Source: Zygnema cylindricum
Lineage: Eukaryota > Streptophyta > Zygnematophyceae > Zygnematales > Zygnemataceae
Reading direction: 5' to 3'
DNA length: 16,802 nt
Assembly (NCBI GenBank): GCA_037447655.1
Contig: JBBHKE010003409.1
Coordinates: forward strand, 446,567 to 463,368
This document shows, piece by piece, positions 1-11,049 of this stretch. Position 1 is the first letter of the stretch. Each line of letters opens with the position of its first letter. Under the pieces are notes generated by a model. The model saw only the letters and a program-made list of their open reading frames with translations. It searched no databases and had not been told where the DNA came from. The position numbers were made by a program, and so were the translations under genes.

Positions 1-309
1 ACGCTTTTTGTAGAAAGCTTTGGTTTGTGAAGAAAGTTGCGAACATTAGTCTACAGGAGAGATGTTTTCAATGTTTTTGTTGAGATAGTTTTTGTATGGA
101 AGTAGTCTACCAAATTGCTTCACTGTTTCTGTGTAGCAAGCATTGTGGGAGCAGAGCAAAACTCTTTGTATTTGCTAGACCACTTATGAAAAACTCATGA
201 TAATCCCTTATCAATAGTACGAAAACCTGTGTTTTTGTTAGTGAGCATCTTTAGTGAGCATCTTTTAGTGCTGACATTCACGCCCTGTTTTATTGAAGAC
301 TTTATGCAG
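1..309 (+). other. Upstream intron sequence of the DUF89 gene
   Basis: I see no coding segment here that matches the expected upstream part of the DUF89 protein. The stretch ends in a T-rich run and an AG acceptor (308-309) directly before the first recognised exon, so it is most simply the 3' part of an intron. The exon begins with the third base of a codon, so this is a phase-2 intron. The missing N-terminal residues must lie upstream of the window. The region contains a short direct repeat of gagcatctt near 243-263 and nothing else I recognise. Confidence 0.6.
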
Positions 310-3300
310 GTTGCGGGATCTTGTATTGAGAGAGCTCGGATTTGAAGACATATTCAGAAAAGTGAAGGTAATGTCAGTCATGGGCCTAGAAAGTACCAGT
401 TGTTGCAAAAGCACCTGCCAGCCTTTTGTTAGTTTTGACTCGGGCTGAAGCTGATGCAACGCTGTCACAAATAGGCTATGACGATCAGTGATGCCCATCC
501 CCTTCTTTTTTATGTCTTTCTCCATTGACCTTTGTTTGTAAAAACTGTTTCTGATATTTTGAATATTTGCATGCTTGGGCAGTTAATTATCCCCTTCTTT
601 TTTTTGTCTTTCTCAAAGCATTGACCTTTCTTTGTAAAGATTGTTTCTGATTTTCGTGAATCTGTGGATTCCTGGGCAGTTAGTTTGAAGCTTCCTGGAA
701 AACTATCCTGCTTTGTCAAACTGGGCAGTGATATTTGAATCTGTCTGCATGCAGGATGAAGAAAATGACAAGGCCCTAAATCTGCTGTCAGGAGTGTTGA
801 ACATCATTGACGATATTGGTGATCCAGGAGATCGTATAGAGCAGCTCATTAGAGGGGTATTACTTTTTCTTTTCATGAACTATTTCGTGAGCTATATATT
901 GTCATCTTTCATAGTAAACCTTGTTGACTTTTTAAAATTTATCGTGTCATGATGGTTTTCTGGGGAATTACGGAGAGAGAAGATGAGAATTACATTTTTC
1001 TCACCTTCAATATAGCATTAATGGCATTTTGCTTATTACATCCAAGCATTAAAACTTGTTTTATAGTTGGTGCGCACAAATATTGAAGCAGCCAAATGTT
1101 CATGTGACGGCCAAGTTTGTTACTACAAGGTTGTTTGGTGTGAGTGAGAGAGTTCAATGCATAACAGAAAGCTTTACTGGTTGTTTTGAGAAATTGAGGA
1201 ATTCATCAATGTAACTGAAGTCTAGGCAGACTTGAATTAGTCTTACATAAAATTGTGTCCGAAAGTGAGATAGTTTCCTTAGAAAGTCTAAATTCCCAGG
1301 CTATGTACTTACACTTGGCCCATAAAGTGTCAGCTTGTGTAACTCAATCCTCTAGCTTTAAGCTTGTATTGGATGCCAAACAGGCGTCTTACTAAAAGAC
1401 TGCAGCTGGAGTGGTTAAGTCTAGATGTTATGTATAGGTGGAAAAATCACATGCATGTAGTATGTGAAACTATTGAGGTACCTGGACCTCCTTTGCTTTA
1501 GCTATTGTCTGGTACGTCTGGCAGCTAATTACTATGACAAAACTCTTTATTTTGTGATGTTTTTTGTTCAGCTGTAGTCTGTACAACGCATATTATTTAT
1601 GTACATGACAGCACTAACGTTTGTGCTGGATGGCTTTTTGCAGATCTTGGCTGGAAACATCTTTGACCTCGGTGCCACCACGGTAAAGATGGCGGCTTTT
1701 TAAAGTGCTACTTTCCTTCATCAATTGCACTGCATAGTTGCCATCATGCTTCGTTAACAATCTTACATTGACTGGCAGCCTGTCCATGTTAACCTCATTT
1801 ATTCTGATGAAATAATCAAATTTTGTATGCACATGACTTAGTTTTTGTTTTACTTGCAATCCCAGTCCGCCGAATTGTTTGAGAAGGGAGAAATGTCTTT
1901 TGAGAAGACATGTAACAGCCTTCACCCCCGCCCGTGGGTTATTGATGACCTCGACAAGTTTAAAGCAGATTTTCTTAAAAAAAATTGGAAGAAGGTAGGA
2001 TTGCACCCCTTAGTCCTTTGCTTTTCTAAGAAGGATACGATGCTTTGTTATGCGGAAGGCTTCTTGTCCCATTAGCGCCATTTACAATTCATTTACATGT
2101 TGCCGTTTGTTAGCTGCCGATGGCAATGTGACAAATGATGTTGGATTAAAGGCCATGTATTTGTATTAGTTAACCTTCCAAGTCTCCTTTGTTTTCATGT
2201 CATTTTTTGTCGACCACCTCTTGAAAAAGCAGCATGAGTCTGTACTTCATCAATGTAATGGCAGGTTTTCTAACCATTCAAACCATAACCCTTTCCTGGC
2301 CTAATTCAGAGTGGGCTCATTGGCGATTCGCGTTTACAGGCTGTAATATTCTGCGACAATGCGGGAGCAGATGTCATACTGGGTATCCTTCCACTTGCCA
2401 GGGAACTTCTGCGGAAAGGTGTAACGGTAAGGCGACAAGCTTTACTGAGGTCGCTGATGCTACTGTAGCTTAGTCTTCTTTGTGGGTCATTTATCCCACA
2501 GACGCTGCTTGTCTGAGCTACTTTTTATCTTTTGTTTTTTCTGTGTTTTTCAAGAGCTTGCTGGATGCCAAACTCAATGGGCAGCAGATTAATGGCAGAT
2601 TTCACTGTCTAGTTGCTTCTCAGCCTGCATTCTTCAAAGAAGTTTACAAGTCGAAGTTCGTAATGGTAGAAGTGTGCCCTAGGTCCGCAAGTGAAACAGC
2701 AGTCATTGACTATTCGAATAGAGTATATGTTCAGCACAAACGCAAGATTTCCTTCATTGTAGTTAATATTTGTGATGGGGTCGTTCTCTTGCAGTTTTTG
2801 TTTGTCTATTTGGTACCTTTTTGGTAAGGGAGCCCGTGCTCTACTGACAGCCTATGAACAACATGTGCGGAAACTAGGTGCATAGACCGTGTGGGAATTT
2901 TACATAGTGCAGACTTAGCTATGTAATTTGTGCAATACCGCAGGAAATTTCAGTTGTTATGACTGTTTGGTTGAAAGGCTGGAGGCTAAGTTAATTTTTG
3001 TGAATTTTTGCATCAAAGCCCTTCTAGATAGACTTGGTGCGAGGGAATAAATTATTTTCTAGCTAACCTCAACAAAAGGACGATGTTGGTTTGCAAGTAT
3101 GCAGGTGGTTCTAGCGGTGAATGAGGTGCCGTCCATTAACGACATCACATATACAGAGATGTTGGACATCGTTTCTAAGGTATGACTTCATTCTCGCTAG
3201 ATTCTTGGAATCTTTATAAAAACGTCCCTGTTTTATTGTTCCCTTAGGACAGCAGCATCGGTTTATGGGTCGTTCCACAAATTTTATGGAAGCAATAATG

Positions 3301-5617
3301 ATCACTCTCGTTCTTTTATGTTTTTTTTGTAGTCAAAGGGTTGACTAATCAGCTGACTACCTTGCTGGTATATAAGCTTTTAATGAATTGTTGAGGAAGG
3401 CATTGTTTATTAGCAAAGTTTACCATTTGACTCATGTATCTAGAAACTTTGTGTGACAGCACCCAGAGAACTCTCTCCACCAGTGAATCTTGTGTGGAAA
3501 TGCACCATCTAAATGCAATACCTTTGTCTTGGCATGACGGCCATCAAATAGTTGAACTGCAATGCATACCCATATGTTGACTGGAAAGGAGATGGTTTTT
3601 CATTGAGTATAAGTTGATGAAAGCAGTTGGAATTCCATTATGTCCCACTGATATCTGTTCCCATCCAACAACAGCCGCCAGCTTTGACCAACAGAAGTTT
3701 GCACTAACAAATAAATTGTGAGGACTAAAGGAACACCTTTTTTGAATTTTAACTCGTTCTTGGTGCGCGTACTTGTGTTCCTCTCTTTCCGTATTTTCTG
3801 TGTGTGTATATTGCAAATTCGCCATGCTTTGAAGGGAAGTTGTGTCGCTATTATGAAAGACTGATACACAATGTTCATTGTGATATTTCCGAACATCTCA
3901 GGTATAATTTGTTGTCTGTATCGAATATTGCAGATGCTGCAGCATTTTGCAACGTTGTTTGAAGTGCATCTTCAAGTAGTTAAAGTGGATAAAGACAGCA
4001 AACAAGGGTGTTTGCAAACCACGTAGTTTTTAGCACATGTTTGAACTGGAAAGCTATCGAGGAAAACTTTGTGTGTGATAACGTTTTGGACAGGGAGCAA
4101 TGAATTCTGAATTGCTTGATGACTTCTGTACCTGAATAACAAGCTTGACATGTTCTTTTTGGTGCGCGGTGGGTAGACAATCTATGAATTTATGGGCCAA
4201 TATTCATTTCAAGTGAATTGCTAACATAATCAATTATGGCCTACCGAATTGTATACCGAATTTGTTCTTGTCATAGAATTTTTCCTGGATTCCGTTTGCG
4301 TTTTTTTTTTTTTCCTGACCGATCTATTGTTAAAAGTGTCCCATTTTGTTTGGAAACTGCCTTTTAAGTTCCTATGTTCTGATGGATATCTGTATAGACA
4401 ATTTCGGACGAGTGTAAAATTTCTTTAGCTACTTTTGTTAATGGGTGATCCAATTTTCCATGAGCAGTTTTTAACAAGTGGCCAATGTGTAGTGCAGGTG
4501 GGGCAAATGCCTGAATTTGAAGAAGTTGCGATAGAAGTCGATGGTGGCCGGTTGTTGGTTGTGAGCTCCGGGAATGACATGCCTGTACGTGTTTTGCTCA
4601 CCTGAATCTACATACCTCTTAGGCCATTCAAAAATGATGGTGCAAATCACTTAACAGCATTTTGAAACACTGGCTTTCACATGTGAGAATGGTTTGGTAA
4701 CGAGTTGTAGTCTTTCTCTTTGACTTGTTGCAAAAATCCCAGAATCGTTATTGTCTTTTTCTGGTTCCCATATCTTCCCTACAACCTAAAGGGAAATTTC
4801 ATCAACATGCTTGTTACATTCCGGGTGTGACAGGTTGTGGATCTTTCACAAGTTTCACAGGAGCTTGCCTATGTGGCGGATGATGCAGACCTCGTTATAT
4901 TGGAGGGCATGGTGCGTCCATCAAGCCTAATGCCTAACTGTGTGATGCCTGTTGCCTTTTTTTTAGTTTTCGGAGATTGATAATACACAAACCTCTCCAA
5001 TATTTGAGATACATATAACATACAGACATTTCATATTTGAAATACACACATTCCATATTTTTTTTTCATGTTTCGTATATGTACTTATAACTTATCAAAA
5101 TTATCCCATTTCAGGGACGCGCAATTGAGACAAATTTGTACGCAAGATTCAAATGTGATACGCTCAACATAGGAATGGTAAGTGCCCCTAGAAGTCGACC
5201 TCTGGCGCTTGCAGCTATGAGGATGTGAATGTGCTTTAATGACTGAGGACTGCTGAGTATCTTTGTATGCCGTTCCTAGGACTACGTCTTCTTGTTGCCA
5301 ACGTCTACATTACTTCTTTGGACGGAAACTTAGCAATATAACAATTGGAAATGCTATATGCAGTATCCTGTATTGTACGCGTATTGTACGGCTTCTTCGA
5401 GTATAATACGCTTGTAGGACATGGTCACACATATAGCGTTTCCAATTGTTTTCACACCTTTGAACTATGGTTTGCAATATGACGACAATGGACATGCCTT
5501 AAAATCTGGCATTGGTGATTGGTCTTCCAGGTAAAGCACCAAGAAGTTGCAGACTTTTTGGGTGGACGTCTTTATGATTGTGTGGCGAGGTACACTTTAC
5601 CGGCACAGCAACGGTGA
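310..5617 (+). CDS. DUF89-family metal-dependent damage-control phosphatase, 3' part of a split gene (At2g17340-like)
   Basis: Ten exons join in frame: 310-367, 755-856, 1644-1682, 1866-1994, 2340-2426, 3105-3179, 4498-4584, 4834-4911, 5115-5177 and 5531-5617 (TGA 5615-5617). All nine introns are GT-AG, 183-1318 bp, and phase 0. The product is about 267 residues; stand-alone plant members have roughly 360, so about 100 N-terminal residues lie left of the window. Recognised blocks in order are LRDLVLRELGFEDIF, ILAGNIFDLGATT, PRPWVIDDLDKFKADF, FCDNAGADVILGILP, NEVPSINDIT, SSGNDMPVVDLSQVSQELA, LVILEGMGRAIETNLYARF and FLGGRLYDCV. In this family an Asp-Asn pair and a later Asp bind the divalent metal. 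Here these are DN at 2355-2360 and the D of SINDIT at 3141-3143, 36 residues on, so the active site looks intact. Family members hydrolyse phosphate esters such as damaged sugar phosphates or phosphopantetheine derivatives, probably in the cytosol. Because the N-terminus is missing, this could instead be the C-terminal DUF89 domain of a pantothenate-kinase-2-like fusion. The C-terminal tail YTLPAQQR is not one I recognise from relatives. Confidence 0.93.
499..682. repeat. Imperfect ~92-bp tandem duplication in an intron
   Basis: Two adjacent copies lie inside the 387-bp intron 368-754. Copy 1 starts at about 499 and copy 2 at 591, each opening with ccccttctttt. Both continue through tgtctttctc, attgaccttt, tttgtaaa, tgtttctgat and end in gggcagtta. 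A degraded third piece (gggcagtgat) occurs at 723-732, just before the acceptor. Such a duplication lengthens the T-rich part of the intron and multiplies pyrimidine tracts without touching the coding frame. It looks like local replication slippage or unequal exchange. Confidence 0.7.
5341..5449. repeat. 109-bp intronic foldback (MITE-like hairpin)
   Basis: Within the last intron (5178-5530), the 20-bp left arm 5341-5360 (acaattggaaatgctatatg) pairs with 5430-5449 with one mismatch. A second inner stem pairs gcgtattgtac (about 5379-5389) with gtataatacgc (5401-5411), again with one mismatch, around an 11-nt loop. The transcript could therefore fold into one long, partly bulged hairpin on the sense strand. 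I could not find a convincing target-site duplication. It may be a small MITE or the precursor type that plants sometimes process into small RNAs; I see no proof of either. Confidence 0.6.
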
Positions 5618-6845
5618 CTGGTACAAATTTGACAGAAGAGGCGGGTCAGACGGGTGAGACAGGTGAATTTGTGATTATTGACTCGCAAATGATCTATCGA
5701 TTAGTTCTCTTACAACAAGTAACCATCAAGAATCCTGGCTTGGTTCAGTCTAAGGGGCTGACCTCAGGTCAGGGACGAGGTTGGGCGGGCGACGTCACAT
5801 ATTTATGAATCTCTACGTGTTGTAATCCATCTATACTTAAAATGATAATGAGAAGGTTCATATGAACTCAGTTCCGTCATTGTTTTTAGCCAATGCACAT
5901 AGAATCAGGTGGACGAGCGTATTTTCAAATGAGTATTATTTTTAGTTCACTCTTATTTGATTTGGATTTGTGCAGCATGTAAAGCTATGTTGGTTCTGTA
6001 GGGCAATTACCAACAAATACCAACAAATACCAACAAATACCAACAAATACCAACAACTACCAGCAAATACCAGCATCGGATATTAATATTGAGAATACAC
6101 ACTTTTGGTAAAATTGGACTGGCACTTGTCCAAAGTATCGCCCTTTTCACGAAGTCTCTCTTCTCTCACTCTAACATCCGTATTATAGCCCACATTTGTG
6201 GCTCCTGAAATCCCAGCAGGCAAATGTTTCATCGAGTACTTATATCCTTAATGGCTGGTTTCAGTTGTAATCGTTTGTGTATGTCATCTTTTATGTGTAC
6301 CGAAAGTACACTGCTGTGTTAAAGTAGAGTTTAATGAGAAAGTACATTTATGTGAGGTGTATCATAGTTAAGATTGCTTTTGGAACAAGTCATGACATCG
6401 GTGTGAAATTTGCTCGGCACATTTGTCCTCATTTGTATTTATTTTTTCCTTGGCAAGTTTCTGCTTCATGTTCACATTGTATCTGTTTTCAATTCTTTAT
6501 TGTATACATTAGTGGTTCCTCACCTTTGCCAAGTGAAGTTTCTGTTGTGGTGTGCTTTTGTAGAGATTTTTTGTATGTCATCCGTGGTGCAGAAATATGG
6601 TTATACGTCACTAATTCTGTAAACTATTTGAAGGCAAGGAAGAAATTTCGTACGGCATTTGTAATGATGCCCAATGAAAGTTTCCTTTTCAGTATTTAAA
6701 CATTCACTAGGTTGTTGGGTGCACCATTTGTTATGTTCGTATTTTATTCGTTGTCTTTTGGTTTTGAGTTCCGTTTAGATCTGTTAAAATGGTGTTGCAT
6801 CCTCACTTGTATTTTTCTTGCAACTTTTATCCTTGCACTTATCCG
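5618..6845 (+). other. Putative long 3' UTR and downstream flank of the DUF89 gene
   Basis: This 1.2-kb stretch follows the stop codon and is T-rich, with many TGTA and TTTGT clusters typical of plant 3' ends. The open frames here (for example 6334-6699 on the plus strand) have no recognisable domain and biased T-rich composition, so I do not call them genes. The transcript may end earlier than the canonical AATAAA at 6846, because plants often use variant signals. An additional UTR intron cannot be excluded. Confidence 0.4.
6007..6074. repeat. 10-bp tandem repeat (CAACAAATAC) in the 3' flank
   Basis: Four perfect units of caacaaatac run from 6011 to 6050. They are followed by caacaactac, cagcaaatac and a partial cagc, and preceded by a partial unit. 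It is a minisatellite-like expansion about 400 bp downstream of the phosphatase stop codon, probably within its 3' UTR if that extends to 6846. The unit has no dyad symmetry, and there are no unique spacers, so it is not a CRISPR array. Confidence 0.9.
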
Positions 6846-6851
6846 AATAAA
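6846..6851 (+). terminator. Candidate polyadenylation signal AATAAA
   Basis: A canonical AATAAA occurs in the plus direction and is followed by a short ATT repeat (tattattattatt). Upstream sequence is rich in TGTA and TTTGT, as in plant far-upstream elements. It is a plausible 3' end for the phosphatase transcript, about 1.23 kb after the stop. The signal is short and can occur by chance in AT-rich DNA. Confidence 0.4.
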
Positions 6852-6871
6852 TATTATTATTATTGCAATAT

Positions 6872-8330
6872 GATCACGCTGTACAAATGTGCGACAGGTC
6901 TGGTGGGTACAAATGTTGTGAAATTATTTTTGTCGTAAGATTCACTCTTGGCCATGATAGATAGATTGAGGTGTAGTAATAATGTTCAACAAAAAACTCA
7001 AAAAAATATAACCTGAGTGGGGCAAAAATTGGTGTAACAATACACCAAACTCAAACCCCCGGGCCCATCAAATGTCATAGATGACCCCTCGATTCAACCA
7101 TAGGGGGCGGTATCTCATGTATTCGTCGGCGGCTATCTTATTGGTGATATGTTGTTGCGCACATGGGTGACTGTTGATCATGAGGGTAAAGAACGGGATA
7201 ACTTGATCTTGAGTCTCAACTGGTAAAAGCGCTCTAGTGGTTGAAATGGCAATATGTCCTCATCGACTTGAGATTTCACTTGAGCAAAAATATTTGTATA
7301 GTCCAAGAAACTTTGAATTAGTAATAAATTCCACAAGAGCCCAACTCCTTAGGTAAGTGGATGCGGCTAAGGTGATCGTAGGATGCAAATCAAGACTCTA
7401 ACAAGAAAGTGATAATTCAGCTTGCCTACGAAAGCATATTTGTTCCTTGTAATCAAACATGGCTGACAAGTTGATGTAAAATCGAAAAAAGACTATCATC
7501 AAATTTTGAAAGGGGTGATATGAGAGAAAACAAGGGGGGTAAAGTGGGGGGCAAGTACAATGTACATTAGGCAAACCAACGAGTTAAGATAACAAACGCC
7601 ACTTAAGAATCTAGACGTCTGGGAAGGTCCCCACAATAGGATAAATTGCCCAACAAGTCTTTACCGAAATGGTTAAGGAAATCAAGGGCTCTGATAGAGG
7701 AACCTAAATCCCTTTAACCATCTTGAAGAGTGGAAATGTAGAATCTCGAAGAGAGAGAGAGAGAGGGACATCCGATTGTAGACAAGTTGGGCACCGTGTG
7801 GCACATTTAATGAATTTGACGTAAAGATGTATTTTTGGAAGTTTCTCTACAAAATGACGAAAGGCATGTACAACTTGATCCGACGGGGCCAATGATGGTA
7901 GTCTCGTCAACAATAGATGGCGATTAACATCTTTGGATAGTAGTAGCCTTAGATCTTGCAAGTGAGCCAACACGAATAAAAGGGCTCATAAAAGGTCACC
8001 CTGACATGTACAGTTTAGCGATTCCAAAGTGGTAACGTCCCCCAATGTGCCTCCCATTGGATAAAGTAGGGGACTGAATTTTAAATAAAAAGCTCTGACA
8101 AAAGGGAGATTTTGGTTAATTAGTGACGAGACGCGTCGCAGCTTACGAAGTTGAGACCAATGGTGTTTAAGGGCAGCTACATTTTTCTACTGTGACATTT
8201 CCACATTTTCACATGTAAACATGTTTTATGTTCATAGGGTCGACCACATGGTCGACCGATGATCATATGCAAACGTGTTTATGCGATTCATTTTTTAGTT
8301 TTTTTAGAGTGTACCTCACGTGCTCACTCG
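6872..8330. other. Intergenic stretch, no recognised gene; possible decayed minus-strand ORF remnants
   Basis: No intact gene is recognisable. On the minus strand there are open stretches without a family match: 7704-7973 (about 89 residues with a His- and Cys-containing segment, KCATRCPTC) and roughly 7072-7260. They are separated by stops and frame changes. This could be a very old transposon or gene relic, but I recognise no domain. Small structures include a hairpin with 8-bp arms at 7029-7048 (ttggtgta/tacaccaa), a (GA)n run at 7751-7765, and two copies of the palindrome GGTCGACC at 8238-8257. Confidence 0.3.
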
Positions 8331-8339
8331 ATTATGTGA

Positions 8340-8990
8340 ATCATTTTTTATTGTACTTTGTTACTTCACAAAGTACCATTTTGTTAAGACTGACACAATC
8401 CGTACACCACACTATTCAAAAGGCCCTAAATTAGAATTTTTATAGAAAGTACCTTAAATAATGGAGAAAAAGTAGAATTATTAGTTTTATTCTAGGTTCG
8501 CGGGTCAAAATTTGGGGGCTCCGAATTAGCGTTATTTAGGCTAATAGCAATTCACCGCCAAAAAACAGCGTTGACACAATAATTTGATGGACAGAATTAC
8601 AATTCGTCACAACTCCTAACACTAAAGAAATGTTGCATGTTATGATTCCGCATTAACACTACACCGCCCGTCGTTATAAGCGTTAACACTATTTTGTGAT
8701 TTTTGGCCAACCGAATTAGTGCTATTTACTTATTTAGTATTTAGTGTAAGATCTATGGGCAGTGTACAGTACATAGTGAATCGCTATTAGCGTTAATAAT
8801 GCTAAGTCGTTGCCCCCAAATTTTGACCCAAATTCTTAAATAGAGTTAATATAAAATGTTTTTAACGTTATTTGGGGTACTTTTATATTAGGGTTAATAA
8901 CTGTATTGTATTATCGTTTTAAATAGTGTGGTATATCGACCGTTCAGTTCCGTACCATTATGCACTTTAATAAGTAAAATAGTACAAAAA
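8340..8990. mobile_element. Long foldback (MITE-like) element with ~54-bp core arms
   Basis: The segment 8502-8555 (starting gggtcaaaatttggggg) is an imperfect inverted copy of 8776-8829 (ending cccccaaattttgaccc). Weaker inverted similarity continues outward on both sides: aaagtacc, then caccacactatt near 8405-8417, pair with matching sequences near 8925-8937 and beyond. The whole structure is thus a roughly 650-bp foldback around a 220-bp loop. The loop and arms also contain a direct repeat, ccgaattagcgttattta at 8521 versus ccgaattagtgctattta at 8711. It has no coding capacity, so it is non-autonomous. I could not define the exact termini or a target duplication. Confidence 0.7.
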
Positions 8991-9007
8991 ATAGTTTAAT
9001 ACAGTCT

Positions 9008-9025
9008 CACGCTCATGTGAGCGTG
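9008..9025. repeat. Perfect 18-bp palindrome
   Basis: The sequence cacgctcatgtgagcgtg is fully self-complementary, with 8-bp arms and a two-base centre. It lies just outside the strongest part of the foldback that ends near 8990. It may belong to the outer edge of that element, since the opposite flank near 8319-8329 has the similar cacgtgctcac. It contains no recognised promoter box. Confidence 0.6.
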
Positions 9026-9827
9026 CAATCAAAAAACGTGTGACAAAAAAAGTGTGACGCTACACGATTCACGGTGATCGTTAACATTTAACTACGTGAA
9101 CACTGCCGGCAAGTGCGGATGTCAAAATCACCCGATGGCATACAATTTTGAGCATTTTGTTGGTGTACCTATTTTAGTGTAAAGATTTTAATCGCCGAAA
9201 ATTATTACTATAAAAGGAGAAGATTTTATTATCAACATCCCGAAGGTTAAGGCATTTAAGGGTGGCATTCTATCAGGAAATTATGTAATCATACCGGGAA
9301 CATTACAGGATGCTACATTTTGAACGAAGTTCTATCGCTCATAGTTTGTAATCCACGTGCTCAAAATTGAATGGTACCATGTAAGATAAGATCGTATATT
9401 GAAAATAGTCAAATACTTTTCTCACACACCAACTTCAACTTGAAATCTTCATTTGCGTACTATGTACGTATGGACCAGGTCATAGTACAACATAATTTTT
9501 GTAACTCTTTGCAAATGCCTTGTCATGTCTGTTCCCACCGGAAAAAATTTCACTTCCGCAACACACGGGCGTTCGAATAATGTACGGATTATCGAGCACC
9601 GACATTTCTGTTTTCGGAAATTATCAAAAATCATACAAACTAACTTCCTAAAAATATTGGGGGATATTGAAGTCGGGTTAAAGTAGCGTATTTCTTTGAA
9701 ACAGGCCAACGGTAACCCGAAAAACTAACGTAGCAAAAAACAACATCCGTAAGGGCTATTTCGTTGTTTTCGCGCGAAAAAATTGCAGGACTTTGAACCA
9801 TCGTCGCCATCCTTCGAACATTAGTTA

Positions 9828-10608
9828 GGGTGCGTCTCCATGTACTTGAAACTTAAAGAAATAACTTTGTTTTTAGCGCAGATGCGACGAACCTGGATTT
9901 CAGGTGTCTCTATGTGTAACAACGACATAGTTAGTTAAGGGTGTGACGATTGTATACGCTGACAATGCCCTTGACGGCTGTCAACGTCTACAAGTTGTGA
10001 TGACGCACGTTATTTTTTTGTAGCTGCTTGTGACGTCGCATGAGTTTTCGTGACATTGTAGACGTATTGCCTTCCAGCCTGTGTCATTTCACAATTGAAA
10101 AAGATGCATTTTGCCTTTGCGTCGCTTCTCCGCTCGACGTGAAATGGCATCGCAATCTTGAGACCCCTGGCGAAATAAAATTTGTACCCGACGCAAACGG
10201 ACAAAACTTAACAAGTTGTGTACTTTGCCTCGTCGTACCTGAACGCAAACGGACAAAATATAACGAATATTGTAACTTCCACCATCGATTGAATTCGTTT
10301 GAAATTTTTGTAAAAGTTTTACACATGCTAATAAGTGTTCCAATTTGTTTTTCGAAAATACTTTACTTTAAAACACATCTTCCTTGTTTTTTAAAAGAAA
10401 AGTTTGAAGATAACGTTTTTTGGCATAGTTGTGGGTCGAAGAACACAAGAAGACGACATATAGTACATCCTTAATTCAATGATGACACAAAATATACTTC
10501 TACTTTTATCTATTTTTTTGTACGGTTGAAACTTATGCGGTACGGCTCTAAGTTTTACAGCAAAAGGACAGAAAAAAAACACTTACTTTGGCACATGGAG
10601 ACGCATCC
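9828..10608. mobile_element. 781-bp TIR element nested inside the 2.0-kb element
   Basis: The left end gggtgcgtctccatgt (9828-9843) matches the reverse complement of 10593-10608 at 15 of 16 positions. The flanks read TTA on the left and TAA on the right, so the shared core is TA and a mutated 3-bp duplication is possible. The first five bases, GGGTG, are the same as in the surrounding element, suggesting related superfamilies. The interior has one unrecognised open frame (10040-10474, plus) and two copies of acgcaaacggacaaaa (10191-10206 and about 10242-10257). No transposase is visible, so any mobility would need enzymes supplied elsewhere. Confidence 0.6.
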
Positions 10609-11049
10609 TAAGTTTGAAAAACTGCAGGTTTGTTTCCGCGCCTATATTTCATGACGTCGAAGCGTGTGACGTGTCACGGGACACGTTCAATCGGAGTTAC
10701 GTGCCGAAATTTTTGTGTAAACAAGACCCATTTTCTGATGAGTTTTGGGAGAATCATCGGAATGGGCAAAAAGTTACAAATGCTCCGGTGGGAACAGGCT
10801 ATCAGATACCAGCTCACCTCTTTTAGGGTTTCTGACTTTTCTGTTTTTTCGCGTGACGAAAGAGCGATGCCACAAATAGTGTGTCGAATGGGCGCTAACA
10901 AAAATAACGTGACGAAAGTTCGTTACGAGATTCCTTTTGTGATTTCGGTTAGGATTTTTGAATGGATGTATCATGTGCGAATTTTTCGATTTCCGGTTGT
11001 TGTCGTATTGACACGTATGTACATTATCCAACGTGTCGCGGCTCAAATT

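Noticed and set aside
2480-2827. 115-codon plus-strand open frame in an intron of the phosphatase gene
   Set aside because: It lies wholly between the exons ending at 2426 and starting at 3105, which join perfectly in the conserved protein; it is T-rich and has no family match.
3544-3896. Minus-strand open frames in the 1318-bp intron
   Set aside because: No domain or composition signal; they overlap each other in two frames, as expected of random DNA.
6011-6074. Possible CRISPR-like array
   Set aside because: Units are 10 bp and directly adjacent with no spacers, in a eukaryotic gene flank; it is a minisatellite.
6334-6699. 121-codon plus-strand open frame after the phosphatase
   Set aside because: T-rich composition yields Phe/Ile/Val/Ser-rich peptide; no conserved motif, and it lies in the probable 3' UTR.
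8493-8530. Possible tRNA end (ggttcgcgggtcaaaa)
   Set aside because: The T-loop-like ggttcg has no matching acceptor stem or anticodon arm; it belongs to the foldback arm.
10040-10474. 144-codon open frame in the inner TIR element
   Set aside because: It overlaps open frames of similar size on the other strand and has no transposase or other recognisable motif; kept only as an observation on frame density.
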